Shown in pieces: positions 43,474-52,378 of a stretch of DNA of 64,000 bases. Positions within the stretch are counted from its first letter, which is position 1. Every line of letters begins with the position of its first letter. The DNA comes from Marivita sp965656765 (GTDB taxonomy: Bacteria > Pseudomonadota > Alphaproteobacteria > Rhodobacterales > Rhodobacteraceae). A model generated the notes under the pieces. The model saw only the letters and a program-made list of their open reading frames with translations. It had not been told where the DNA came from and searched no databases. The stretch is from positions 1 through 64,000 of the forward strand of contig NZ_CBFHLV010000007.1 of the NCBI RefSeq assembly GCF_965656765.1. Reading direction: 5' to 3'. A program made the translations under genes and the position numbers.

Positions 43474-44778
43474 TCAATTGAACATAGTGTTTGGCAGGAA
43501 CAGCGAGATTTGCGGAAAGGCAACAAGGATCGCCAGCGTGATCAGCATCATGACCCAGAACGGAATGACGCCAATAAAAATCCGACCCAGCGGAACACCC
43601 GGGGCAACCGATTTCACAATAAATACGTTCAGGCCCACTGGCGGAGAGATCAGTCCCATTTCCAGAGACAAAACGACCAAAACACCAAACCAGATCGGAT
43701 CAATGCCCAGTTCTAAGATGATGGGAAAAAAGATGGGCAAGGTCAGTACCAGCATGGCGAAACCTTCGAGGAAACATCCCAGCACAAGGTAGATAGAAAG
43801 GATCAACAGAAGACTGCCCATTGGCCCAAGGTCGAGCGCGACAAAGGCCTGCGCCACCAGATCGGTCATATGGCTGAGCGCAAGGAACGGGTTGATCATA
43901 TGCGCTGCAATCAGGATCAGCATCACCGTGGCCGTGGTCACAACGCTGTCCTTGGCGGCAGCCCAAAGCATGGTCAGCTTGAGTTTGCGCGTCACCCATC
44001 CAATCAGGATCACGGCCCCTGCCCCGACTGCGGCCGCCTCTACTGGCGAAAAGAAACCGCCATACATGCCGCCAATGGTCACGAAGATTACAAGCACGAT
44101 GGGTCCTGCACGGCCAATCGCGGTGATCTTTTCGTTGAATGCGGTCTTTGGTCCCGCAGGTCCGAATTCAGGACGAAAGACGCATAGAAGCGTCACAGCC
44201 AGCACAAACATCGACAGCAACAGAAGGCCCGGCAAAACGCCTGCAAGAAACAGTCGCCCAATGGATTGCTCGGTCAGGATGGCGTAAATCACAAAGCCTG
44301 TGGATGGCGGGATCAGGATGCCCAGCGTGCCACCAGCCGCAACAACGCCAGTGGATAGACGATCATCGTATTTGAACCGCTCCATCTCGGCCAAGGCAAC
44401 TTTGCCCATCGTCAGGGCGGACGCAACAGACGACCCCGAGAGCGCGGCGAACCCACCACAGCCGATCACCGTTGCGGATGCCAGCCCACCCCGGATCGAA
44501 CCGATCACGGCATAGGCTGCGTCAAATAATTGGCGGCTCATTCCGGTATGCGACGCCACGTTGCCCATCAAGATGAAGAGCGGGATCACCACGAGTTCCG
44601 GTGATGATGCAAGCGTAAACGCCTCGGATGCCAAAAGCGACATAGATGCGTTCAACCCGTTGAGCGCCCAGATGCCCAGAAAGCCGATAACGAACATCGA
44701 AAATGCGACAGGAACACGCAGAATAAGCAGCACGAACAGTGCGACGATCCCGACAACTCCGGCGACTGAGGCGGTCAT
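43474..44778 (-). CDS. TRAP transporter large permease (DctM type)
   Basis: A 434-residue DctM protein with about 12 helices. Typical regions: GGFAALSGSSVASALTMGKVAL, GTLGILIPPSTGFVIYAI and MGLISPPVGLNVFIV. It overlaps the DctQ gene by four bases (ATGA). Substrate is probably an aromatic or aliphatic carboxylate used by the neighbouring enzymes; this is inferred from context. Confidence 0.93.
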   Translation of the reverse strand: MTASVAGVVGIVALFVLLILRVPVAFSMFVIGFLGIWALNGLNASMSLLASEAFTLASSPELVVIPLFILMGNVASHTGMSRQLFDAAYAVIGSIRGGLASATVIGCGGFAALSGSSVASALTMGKVALAEMERFKYDDRLSTGVVAAGGTLGILIPPSTGFVIYAILTEQSIGRLFLAGVLPGLLLLSMFVLAVTLLCVFRPEFGPAGPKTAFNEKITAIGRAGPIVLVIFVTIGGMYGGFFSPVEAAAVGAGAVILIGWVTRKLKLTMLWAAAKDSVVTTATVMLILIAAHMINPFLALSHMTDLVAQAFVALDLGPMGSLLLILSIYLVLGCFLEGFAMLVLTLPIFFPIILELGIDPIWFGVLVVLSLEMGLISPPVGLNVFIVKSVAPGVPLGRIFIGVIPFWVMMLITLAILVAFPQISLFLPNTMFN

Positions 44779-45281
44779 TTATGGCGCTCCACGCGAATAT
44801 CCCGCCCCGTAAAGGTCAGTTCCAGCGCGCGCAGAGCAAGGCCTAGGGCGGCAATACACATGAACCCGATCGCGGCCCATTGGAAATAAGCCTTGGGCAA
44901 ATACAGAAGATTGGTGGACAGGTTCAGCATGATCGACAATTTCGCGCTGGACCAAGTGGCCCAAGCAAGCGTGGCAAAGATCACAGCCCCCGTTATGGCA
45001 ACGACGATGTCGATGATGCGGTTCATCGCACCCGGAAAGTGGCGTTCGAACAGATCGACCGAAATGTGCCCCCCCAGCCGGTCGCAAAGCGCCATAGGCG
45101 CGAAGACAAGGATCACTGTTGCCATCGTGGTGATATCCTGACCGCCATACAACGGACTGCCAAAGGCGCGGCCCACAACGTCAATCAGGATCACAACCAC
45201 CACCACCAGCAAAGCGGTCGATCCAATAGCAGCGGACAGGCCAATCAGCCTGTCCGCCAGTGTGCGCATTCGCTCCAACAC
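44775..45281 (-). CDS. TRAP transporter small permease (DctQ type)
   Basis: A 168-residue four-helix DctQ protein (VDVVGRAFGSPLYGGQDITT-like stretch near residue 35, FERHFPGAMNRIIDIVVAI later). A GTG at 45281 directly follows the stop of the binding-protein gene (TAAGTG). An ATG at 45269 is an alternative start with GGAG upstream, though very close. Confidence 0.88.
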   Translation of the reverse strand: MLERMRTLADRLIGLSAAIGSTALLVVVVVILIDVVGRAFGSPLYGGQDITTMATVILVFAPMALCDRLGGHISVDLFERHFPGAMNRIIDIVVAITGAVIFATLAWATWSSAKLSIMLNLSTNLLYLPKAYFQWAAIGFMCIAALGLALRALELTFTGRDIRVERHK

Positions 45282-46256
45282 TTAGTTCTGCATCGCAGCC
45301 AAGGCTGCATCGCCTCCGACGCTGGAGACATATTCTGCGACGACATTTGCGACGGCATCCTCGAAGGCCTGCGCCTCTTCATCGGTAAGATCCACGAAGG
45401 TGTTACCCGCATCGCCACGCGCTGCTTCCAGCGCGGCTTCGGCCGTCGCGTTCCAAGCGGTTTCCGCGTTATTGCCAAGCGCGCAGCCCCGCGCTTCGTC
45501 CAGTGCAGCTTTGGCGTCATCGGACAACGCGTCGTAGGAGCCCTGCCCCATGACGGCAAAGAAGGCCAGACGCCCAAGCGGTGCATTGAGAGTGAAGGCA
45601 TCGGCAACTTCATCAAGTTTGAAATCGCTCAAGGTCGAGGCACCAGTAAAGACGCCGTCAATCAAACCGGTCTGCAACGAGTTATAGACCTGGTTGATCG
45701 GCATCTGCACCGGGGTTGCACCCAACGCTTCGGCCACCTTGCCCGCAGTTGCACCCGCGACGCGGATCTTGAGGCCCGCCAGATCAGCAGGTGTGCGGAT
45801 CACCTTGTCTTTCATGATCATGATATTCGGTTCAGAGGTCCAAAGCGCCACCGGCACAGTGCCTGGGAATTCGCCCGAAATTTCGTCCATCGCATCACAA
45901 AGGGCGTCAGAGCCCGATTTGCCTGCCGGCACAACGCCCGGAAGCTCAACGATCATGGTCTTTTCGAATTGCTGCGAGGTATAGCCCGGCAGGCCCCATG
46001 TCATATCTGCCACGCCCTGAACGGCACGCACATATTGTTCGACCGGGCCTGCGCCCAACTCACCACCGTGATAGCCGCGCACTGTCAGGCTACCGCCGGT
46101 CGCATCGGACAGATCAGCGTTCAGCTTTTCGATCACGCTTGCATTCACCGTGTGAAATGGCGGTGTGAAATTGGCGAATTTCAGTTCTTGTGCGGACAGC
46201 GGTGCGGCGGCTGCCACAGCCAAAGCGGCCCCGATAAATGTTGTTCTGAGTGTCAT
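45282..46256 (-). CDS. TRAP transporter substrate-binding protein (DctP type)
   Basis: A 324-residue periplasmic binding protein with a 22-residue signal peptide ending LSAQ. DctP features: the KIRVAGATAGKVAEALGATPVQM region near residue 155 containing the arginine that binds a carboxylate, and the helix motif YNSLQTGLIDGVFTG. GGGAGGACG precedes the ATG at 46256. It should deliver an organic acid to the DctQM permease. A hairpin separates it from the LigM-like gene upstream. Confidence 0.91.
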   Translation of the reverse strand: MTLRTTFIGAALAVAAAAPLSAQELKFANFTPPFHTVNASVIEKLNADLSDATGGSLTVRGYHGGELGAGPVEQYVRAVQGVADMTWGLPGYTSQQFEKTMIVELPGVVPAGKSGSDALCDAMDEISGEFPGTVPVALWTSEPNIMIMKDKVIRTPADLAGLKIRVAGATAGKVAEALGATPVQMPINQVYNSLQTGLIDGVFTGASTLSDFKLDEVADAFTLNAPLGRLAFFAVMGQGSYDALSDDAKAALDEARGCALGNNAETAWNATAEAALEAARGDAGNTFVDLTDEEAQAFEDAVANVVAEYVSSVGGDAALAAMQN

Positions 46257-46273
46257 AACGTCCTCCCATGAAT

Positions 46274-46293
46274 GGTCCGGCATCTACCGGACC
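46274..46293 (-). terminator. Hairpin between the LigM-like gene and the TRAP genes
   Basis: Perfect 7-base arms GGTCCGG and CCGGACC with a 6-base loop, without a T run. It may modulate the ratio of enzyme to transporter. Confidence 0.45.
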
Positions 46294-46347
46294 GCTTGTG
46301 ATGGGCGGCGATCCTTCTGTGTGACCGCCGTCCAAAAATCGTGCCGA

Positions 46348-47754
46348 TCAGACCGCTTTGGCCCGCCAGCTGTTTTCAGCATAGCTCTCGCGCACCTCAT
46401 TTGAATACGGTGTCGGCGACACACGCACACGAATTTCGGCCTGCTTGTGCTTTTCTGCAGATGTTTTCTGCGTTTCGTCGGATTCACCCCAACGCAAGGT
46501 CAGAACGTCACCCACCTCGACGCTTTGATCCACGACGCCCAGCGACAACACACACCGTTCGTTATAGCTATAGCCGTTGAACATGCTCATGCCGACCATC
46601 TTGTCGCCGTGCATGATCATGTCGGCCGAGCTTGATGCGTAGTTCGGCTGCGGGAAGTCGATCCATTTATAGGGCGTGCCCTCGTCGAAGGCCGAGGCGA
46701 TGACCTTAAGCACGTCTTCCTTGTTCCATTCGAACGTGACCTTCTTTCGGTTGGTCTTGCTCTCTTTCATTTTGAGAAGCGCGTCTTTGCCGATGAAATC
46801 GTCTTTCTTCCAGCCGATATAAAAATCGTAGCCCAACTCGAACGGGTTGACATAGTAGTCTTCGATATTGTCCGAAACAAAGCTGCCGCCAATGGCGCCT
46901 GCCGCTTCGTACATGTCGGTGCCCAGCCAATCGCGATAATCGGCCATCATGCCGTCACCTGTGTAGATGCCCGGCAGGGGCGACGGAATCCAGCCCGATT
47001 CCAATGTGTTGGTTGAATAGGCACGGCTTCCGCACTGAACCAGATCAACGCCAGCGTCTTTGGCTGCCTGCAGAATGGTCGAATGGATGTAGTGCTTGTC
47101 CTCATACGGCCCCCACACTTCGAGACCCGGCGCTCCTGACATGCCGTGGCGCAGCGCTTGCACCTTTTTGGAGCCAATGTTGATCCAATCAACATGAAAG
47201 AACTTGATGTCTTGAACCGGGCCACCGTTCATCTTTTCAAAGATCTTTGGCGCGTCAGGGCCCTGGATCTGGTAGCGGTAGTGTGTGCGCAAAACGCGTT
47301 CGCCTTCGGGGCGCGAGGTCGAACGTGGGTCGTGCTTGATCCGTACGTTCCACTTGCCCCAAGCAGCGGCAAACATCAGCCAGTTTGACGTCGGCGCCCG
47401 GCCCACGAGGATAAACTTGTCCTCACGCTCGCGGAAAATGATGTGGTCGCCGATCACGTGACCTGCCGGTGTGACGGGCACGTAATGCTTAGCGCGGTTC
47501 AGGCTAAAGTTCCCGAACGCATTGATGCCGTGGTAGGCCAGAAATTCCTCAGCCTGCGGGCCTTCGACGATCAGTTCGTCCATATGGTGAGATTGGTCGA
47601 ACAAAACAGCACCGTGGCGCCAGGCTTCCTGCTCAACGCGCCAGTTGCGGAATTCCGGCGTCACGACCGGATAGACATACATCCCGATCTGGGAATTTCG
47701 AAGCATTTCAACGGGGTTTCCCCATTCCTTCATCTTGTCTGACAAGCTGGGCAT
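46348..47754 (-). CDS. Tetrahydrofolate-dependent aryl O-demethylase, LigM-like (GcvT fold)
   Basis: A 468-residue GcvT-family protein. Its length and many stretches (NPVEMLRNSQIGMYVYPVVT, VLFDQSHHM, YVPVTPAGHVIGD, LRHGMSGAPGLEVWGPYE, AIGGSFVSDNIEDYYVNP, MSMFNGYSYNE) agree, from memory, with LigM of Sphingobium SYK-6 (471 residues), which transfers the methyl of vanillate or 3-O-methylgallate to tetrahydrofolate. It is too long to be DmdA (about 370) and lacks a link to DMSP genes. It is the first enzyme of an operon with a TRAP transporter and an extradiol dioxygenase, which fits demethylation of a guaiacyl compound to a catechol. Other O- or N-methyl substrates are possible. Confidence 0.85.
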   Translation of the reverse strand: MPSLSDKMKEWGNPVEMLRNSQIGMYVYPVVTPEFRNWRVEQEAWRHGAVLFDQSHHMDELIVEGPQAEEFLAYHGINAFGNFSLNRAKHYVPVTPAGHVIGDHIIFREREDKFILVGRAPTSNWLMFAAAWGKWNVRIKHDPRSTSRPEGERVLRTHYRYQIQGPDAPKIFEKMNGGPVQDIKFFHVDWINIGSKKVQALRHGMSGAPGLEVWGPYEDKHYIHSTILQAAKDAGVDLVQCGSRAYSTNTLESGWIPSPLPGIYTGDGMMADYRDWLGTDMYEAAGAIGGSFVSDNIEDYYVNPFELGYDFYIGWKKDDFIGKDALLKMKESKTNRKKVTFEWNKEDVLKVIASAFDEGTPYKWIDFPQPNYASSSADMIMHGDKMVGMSMFNGYSYNERCVLSLGVVDQSVEVGDVLTLRWGESDETQKTSAEKHKQAEIRVRVSPTPYSNEVRESYAENSWRAKAV

Positions 47755-47777
47755 AGACGTGATCTCCTCCTAGGATT

Positions 47778-48506
47778 TTAATCTGCAGATAGTAGTGACA
47801 GGCCCGGCACGCGTGTTGCGACCCCCGGTCCGGCATTAGCAAGGTAATCAAGATTGCGTCGCGCAAGGCGGGCGTGTTCGCGGGCCAGATGTTCGGCGCG
47901 TGCGCCTTCTCGGGCACAGATTGCCTCAAGAATAGCGCGATGCTGGTGTTGCGCCCGCACGAGCGACGCATTGAAATCCGGGATCAATTCTTGTTCGCGC
48001 AAGAACGCACTGGGCGACGCCAATGGCAAAAGGTTGACCCGATCCGCTTCGCGCTGCATCAGCTGACTGTCTGACAGACGCGACAAAAGCTGATGAAAGG
48101 CTGCGTTTTCAGAGATATATGCGTCGAAGTCAATGTGATCCGGATGGGCAAGCGCGGTGTCAATGCGGTCAAGAACGCGTTCGGCGTCTGCCATTTTGGC
48201 AGGGTCTGCCCCGCGTTCCGCCGCAAGCCGCGCCGCAGTGCCTTCGATCACGCCGCGCAGTTCTATGGCATCGTTGATATCATCGAGAGTAAAGCGCGCA
48301 GCCCGGCAACCGCCGGTTTCGATCCGCTCCAGCAATCCTTCGGCAACAAGCCGGTCCATTGCCTGACGCAGAGGCGTGCGCGACAACCCCAGGCGTTCGG
48401 CCAAAGCCACCTCTGGCAAGCGCGTGCTGCCAGCGAATTCGCCGCTCATGACAAGCGACCGAAGACCAAGCAGCGCTTTGTCGAACTGTGTCTTGCGATC
48501 AGACAT
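47778..48506 (-). CDS. GntR-family regulator (FCD/VanR-like) of the aromatic operon
   Basis: A 242-residue FadR-subfamily GntR protein. Winged helix at residues about 10-70 (LPEVALAERLGLSRTPLRQAMDRLVAEGLL), then an FCD ligand domain with candidate metal-binding histidines in ENAAFHQLL and HQHRAILEAI. It is the first gene of the operon, 23 bases before the LigM-like gene. Two GTATAC-centred sites upstream suggest autoregulation and operon repression relieved by the substrate. Confidence 0.9.
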   Translation of the reverse strand: MSDRKTQFDKALLGLRSLVMSGEFAGSTRLPEVALAERLGLSRTPLRQAMDRLVAEGLLERIETGGCRAARFTLDDINDAIELRGVIEGTAARLAAERGADPAKMADAERVLDRIDTALAHPDHIDFDAYISENAAFHQLLSRLSDSQLMQREADRVNLLPLASPSAFLREQELIPDFNASLVRAQHQHRAILEAICAREGARAEHLAREHARLARRNLDYLANAGPGVATRVPGLSLLSAD

Positions 48507-48564
48507 GCACCCCCCTCAGAGCGCCCGCCGCTCTCCCCTGGGGCGTTCTGTCGTTTGGGATAAA

Positions 48565-48637
48565 TTGTATACAGAAACCTGTCAATCACTGATTTTTGTG
48601 CCAACTATTGGAAAATTAGACCCACAATGTATACAGA
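48565..48637 (-). promoter_or_regulatory. Two GntR-type operator candidates
   Basis: TTGTATACAGA (48565-48575) and ATGTATACAGA (48627-48637) share the core TGTATACAGA and lie 62 bases apart in the otherwise AT-rich gap upstream of the GntR gene. FadR-type GntR proteins often bind short palindromes such as TTGTATACAA. Confidence 0.6.
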
Positions 48638-48643
48638 ACTACC

Positions 48644-49537
48644 TCACGGCCAATCAAAAGGCCGAGCCGGGTCAGACACACCGGCCTCCAGCCCCTTAAG
48701 AAAAGCAACACGATAAGAACCCGGCGGCTGCCCCGCGTGACGCACGAAATACCGGCTAAATTGCGCTGCCGATCCAAAGCCCAGCGCGGTCGCAATTTCG
48801 TTCACAGAACGCCCCGACGTTTCCAGCAGCAGACGCGCTTCAATCATCACCCGACGATCGATAATGTCTTTGGGTCCAAGCCCCCGCACCCGCCGACACA
48901 TATCACCCAAGCGGTCGCGGGTCAGACCGAGTGTTTCAGCATACAGCGACACCGACCAGCGGTCGCGGAAATGCCTTTCAACCAATGTGCTAAACCGGGT
49001 GAAGCTGCGATGCGATGGGCTGGCGCCTTGCGGCCCCCCGGAATAGGATGGTGCCGCGCGCAGCAGTTCGATCAAGATCACGCGAAGGTAGGCTTCGACG
49101 ACCACATGCGCAGCGACGGCATCTTCCTCGAGCTCGCGACGAATACCACCGAAGGCCGTGCGCAAAGCAAAGCGCGTTTCCGACCCGGCGGACAGTGGCA
49201 CAGTCAACTTGTGATCCGCCACATCGCGCAGATCGCGCGCTTCGGGCAAATGGCCGATGGTGTTGCCCAACGCACTTGCGCTAAGCAGCACATAGGTACC
49301 GACTGCGCCCGCATCAAAACGCAAACGCGATGTTTCTTGCCACGGTCGCCACGCCAGGACTGGCGCTTCGATCCGGGCGTCCTCACCGGCCAAAACGGCA
49401 CCGCCATCTTCAAGCAGAATCGCGCACCATGACGGGCCACGCAGGCTTTCGGCAAGGCCCACAATGCGGCTGCGCAAATCGCCGGTCAAAGCCCCGGCGC
49501 GCACAGTGGCAGAGTCATGAAACCGCAGATCAGGCAT
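48644..49537 (-). CDS. AraC-family regulator
   Basis: A 297-residue AraC/XylS-type activator. The C-terminal DNA-binding domain (about 195-290) has two helix-turn-helix units (SLYAETLGLTRDRLGDMCRRV and VNEIATALGFGSAAQFSRYFVRH). The N-terminal cupin-like sensor part is unspecific. I start at the ATG at 49537; a GTG four codons earlier is possible. It is divergent from the aldehyde dehydrogenase-liv operon, its likely target. Related regulators control hydroxyphenylacetate and other aromatic genes. Confidence 0.9.
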   Translation of the reverse strand: MPDLRFHDSATVRAGALTGDLRSRIVGLAESLRGPSWCAILLEDGGAVLAGEDARIEAPVLAWRPWQETSRLRFDAGAVGTYVLLSASALGNTIGHLPEARDLRDVADHKLTVPLSAGSETRFALRTAFGGIRRELEEDAVAAHVVVEAYLRVILIELLRAAPSYSGGPQGASPSHRSFTRFSTLVERHFRDRWSVSLYAETLGLTRDRLGDMCRRVRGLGPKDIIDRRVMIEARLLLETSGRSVNEIATALGFGSAAQFSRYFVRHAGQPPGSYRVAFLKGLEAGVSDPARPFDWP

Positions 49538-49554
49538 CGCTATTCCCACAAAAT

Positions 49555-49584
49555 GTAAATTTTTTACCGCAAAATATCATTTAC
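49555..49584. promoter_or_regulatory. Inverted repeat between the AraC gene and the liv operon
   Basis: GTAAAT (49555-49560) and ATTTAC (49579-49584) form an inverted repeat 24 bases apart, in an AT-rich 120-base divergent promoter region. It may bind the AraC protein. Confidence 0.3.
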
Positions 49585-49661
49585 GAAACGTAATTCCGAG
49601 CTTTTTTATAAATTGTGCCGTGAGGAGTCGGCCTACGTTCAGTGAGCCTGGGGAGGAGCAT

Positions 49662-51107
49662 CTGTACGAAACCCGCTTGATAATTGCCGGGCGACATGTT
49701 GCGCCTGACCCGGTTGTGGCGTTCGAGAGACGCCATCCCGTGTCTGACGCCATTGTCACCCGTGCCGCAGCCGGACGCGCTGTTGAGGCCCGGGCTGCTG
49801 CCGCGGCGGCTGCCAATGCCTTTGCAGGTTGGGCAGCCACGCCGGTCCGTACGCGAATTGCCCTATTGCAGGACGCCGCAGCAGCCTTGATTGCGCATGC
49901 CGATGAGGTGGTCGAGATCGCCTCCGCCGAAGTCGGCTCTGCCCCCGATTGGGTACGATTCAACGTTGATCTGGCCGCACAGATGCTACGCCAGACAGCT
50001 GATCTGGCCGACGTGATCGACGGCATTGAGACACCGATCGACGGTCACACCCTGCGGCGACGGCCTGCGGGCGTCGTGCTGGGTGTCGCCCCTTGGAACG
50101 CCGCTGTTACCTTGGCGACGCGTGCCGTTGCGGCCCCCTTGGCCTGTGGCAATACCATCGTCCTCAAAGGGTCGGAGCTTTGTCCCAAAACCCATGAGTG
50201 GGTGGCCGACACGATCTGCCGCGCCGGACTGCCTGCGGGTGTGCTGAACTACATCACCAACGCACCGGATCACGCCGAAGAGGTGGTTGAGGCGCTGATT
50301 GCGCACCCGGCCGTGCGGCGCGTGAACTTTACCGGATCGACCCGCGTAGGACGCGAGATTGCGGTTACGGCAGCGCAGCATCTCAAACCCTGCTTGTTGG
50401 AGTTGTCGGGTAAAGGCACGGCAGTTGTATTGGCGGATGCTGATCTTGACCACGCCGCCCGCGCCATCGCACATGGCAGCTTTTTCAATCAGGGCCAGAT
50501 CTGCATGTCGACTGAACGGGTTATCGTCGATACCTCCGTCGCGGATGATTTTGTCGCGCGGCTGGCGCAAGAGGCCGAAGCGCTGCGCTTTGCCCCCGGT
50601 CAGGCCAGCCCATTGGGGGCGTTGATCAGCCCAGCAGCAGCGGTTCGAGTGCGTGCGATGATCGACGACGCGGTCTCCAAAGGCGCGGTTTTGGTGACGG
50701 GCGGCGACCTTTCAGGCGGCGGGTTACAGCCAGCGGTTCTGGACCGTGTTGCCCCGGGCATGATGCTCTACGACGAAGAAGCGTTCGGCCCGGTCACAGG
50801 CGTGATCCGCGTGGCCGACGCCGAAGAAGCGCTCGCCATCGCCAATGATACTGATTTTGGCCTCGTGGCGTCAGTCTTTAGCAGGGATACAAACGCGGCG
50901 CGCGACATGCTGTGCCAGATCGAAACCGGGATTGGCCACGTAAATGGCTCCACCGTTTATGACGATCCACGGATGCCGTTCGGCGGGGTCAAGGCGTCGG
51001 GGTATGGCCGCTTTGGAGGGCGCGATGCGGTTTCGGAATTCACTGAATGCCAATGGATCGCAATGCACGATCTGCCAACTGCAGAAAACGACAACGACAA
51101 TCAATAA
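49662..51107 (+). CDS. Aldehyde dehydrogenase (vanillin/salicylaldehyde-type)
   Basis: A 481-residue NAD(P)-dependent aldehyde dehydrogenase. The catalytic Cys is in NQGQICMSTERV, the general-base Glu in LELSGKG (usual form LELGGK), and cofactor motif FTGSTRVGREI is present. It resembles dehydrogenases for aromatic aldehydes. The only strong ribosome-binding site, GGGAGGAG (49651-49658), stands three bases before a CTG at 49662, so the true start is probably this CTG (MYETRLIIAGRHV). A GTG at 49620 has no such site. It leads the operon with the liv importer genes. Confidence 0.9.
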   Translation: MYETRLIIAGRHVAPDPVVAFERRHPVSDAIVTRAAAGRAVEARAAAAAAANAFAGWAATPVRTRIALLQDAAAALIAHADEVVEIASAEVGSAPDWVRFNVDLAAQMLRQTADLADVIDGIETPIDGHTLRRRPAGVVLGVAPWNAAVTLATRAVAAPLACGNTIVLKGSELCPKTHEWVADTICRAGLPAGVLNYITNAPDHAEEVVEALIAHPAVRRVNFTGSTRVGREIAVTAAQHLKPCLLELSGKGTAVVLADADLDHAARAIAHGSFFNQGQICMSTERVIVDTSVADDFVARLAQEAEALRFAPGQASPLGALISPAAAVRVRAMIDDAVSKGAVLVTGGDLSGGGLQPAVLDRVAPGMMLYDEEAFGPVTGVIRVADAEEALAIANDTDFGLVASVFSRDTNAARDMLCQIETGIGHVNGSTVYDDPRMPFGGVKASGYGRFGGRDAVSEFTECQWIAMHDLPTAENDNDNQ

Positions 51108-51120
51108 GGGAGGAAGACAC

Positions 51121-52323
51121 ATGAAACGCAGAGAGATATTCGGAATGGCGGCGGCCCTGACCGTGGCAGCCGGTCTGGCAGGCCCGGTTGCGGCGCAGGA
51201 CATGCTCAAGATCGGCGCGGTTGGCCCGAAAACCGGCCCATTGGCTGGTGGGGCGGCGGTCACGTTCTGGCCAAACGTACAGCTTTGGGCGCATGACGTG
51301 AACGAGGCTGGTGGCATCGACGTTGGCGGCACCAAGATGATGGTCGAGATCATCGAATATGACGACCAGACAAATCCCGGCGAAACCATCAAGGCGGTGC
51401 AGCGCCTGGCGACCCAGGACGAAGCGGATTTCATCCTCGCGCCGTATGGTACGGGTCTGAACATCGCATCCGCGCCGATCTTTGAGCGCTATGGCTATCC
51501 AATGGTCACGCACACGGCGATTTCCGACCAAATCAAAGATTTGTCTGACAAATTTCCCAACATGTATTTTCTGTTGGGTGGGGCCACAGGCCTTGCAGGC
51601 GGTGTGGTCGATGTTCTGACCCAGATGCGTGAAGCAGGTGAGATTGGCAATAGTGTTGCAATGGTCAATGTGGCCGACGCCTTTGGCATCGAACTGGCCG
51701 AAGCGGCGCGCCCCCAATTCGAAGAAGCCGGATTCGAGATCGTTTACGACTCGTCCTACCCGCTCGGCACACAAGACCTGTCGCCCGTCATCAATGGCGC
51801 GCGGGATTCCAACCCTGATGCGTTTGTCGCGTGGTCCTATCCGCCTGATACGTTCGGTCTAACCGAGCAGGCACAGATCGCGGGTCTTGCGCCCAAGGCG
51901 TTCTACACCGCTGTGGCAACCGCCTTCCCAGCCTACGCGGGCCGCTTTGGCGCTGCTGCCGAAGGTGTTCTGGGTGCCGGTGGCGTTTTTGCCGATGGTG
52001 ACGCGTTCAAGGACTATGCCGCGCGGCACGAGGCCGTGACCGGGGCCAAGCCGGACTTCTGGGCCTCTGCCCCGGCCTATGCGACGTTCCAAATCTTGCA
52101 TCAGGCAATCGAAGGCGCTGGCACAACCGACAAGGCGGCTGTGGCGGAATACATCGCAAGCAATGACTTCGACACTGTCATCGGCCCGATCACATGGGAC
52201 GAAAACAATTCCAACGCAGAATACTGGACCGTTGGTCAGTGGCAGGACGGCGTCTTCAAAGGCGTAGCCTCGACCGGTCGCGAAGGGGCCGTTGCAGCAC
52301 AGCCAAAGACCGGCTGGGAATAA
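51121..52323 (+). CDS. livK: Branched-chain-amino-acid-type ABC importer binding protein (LivK family)
   Basis: A 400-residue periplasmic binding protein with a signal peptide of about 25 residues (MKRREIFGMAAALTVAAGL, cut near AAQ). LivK-type features: IGAVGPKTGPLAGG at the start of the mature protein, and YDDQTNPGETIKAVQRL. GGGAGGA precedes the ATG. Proteins of this family bind amino acids but also aromatic acids; its place between two aldehyde dehydrogenase genes suggests an aromatic ligand. A hairpin follows the gene. Confidence 0.9.
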   Translation: MKRREIFGMAAALTVAAGLAGPVAAQDMLKIGAVGPKTGPLAGGAAVTFWPNVQLWAHDVNEAGGIDVGGTKMMVEIIEYDDQTNPGETIKAVQRLATQDEADFILAPYGTGLNIASAPIFERYGYPMVTHTAISDQIKDLSDKFPNMYFLLGGATGLAGGVVDVLTQMREAGEIGNSVAMVNVADAFGIELAEAARPQFEEAGFEIVYDSSYPLGTQDLSPVINGARDSNPDAFVAWSYPPDTFGLTEQAQIAGLAPKAFYTAVATAFPAYAGRFGAAAEGVLGAGGVFADGDAFKDYAARHEAVTGAKPDFWASAPAYATFQILHQAIEGAGTTDKAAVAEYIASNDFDTVIGPITWDENNSNAEYWTVGQWQDGVFKGVASTGREGAVAAQPKTGWE

Positions 52324-52332
52324 ACCGTGATC

Positions 52333-52355
52333 GGCCCCGGGCACTGTTCGGGGCC
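52333..52355 (+). terminator. Hairpin after livK
   Basis: Seven-base perfect arms GGCCCCG and CGGGGCC with a 9-base loop, no T run. It probably protects the livK part of the message rather than ending it. Confidence 0.5.
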
Positions 52356-52378
52356 ACCAACCATAGACCGGAGACCGC

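Noticed and set aside
44880..46271. Plus-strand frame opposite the DctQ and DctP genes
   Set aside because: Antisense shadow of two well-supported TRAP genes.
46348..47754. Possible DMSP demethylase DmdA
   Set aside because: About 100 residues too long and with LigM-type sequence blocks; no DMSP genes nearby.
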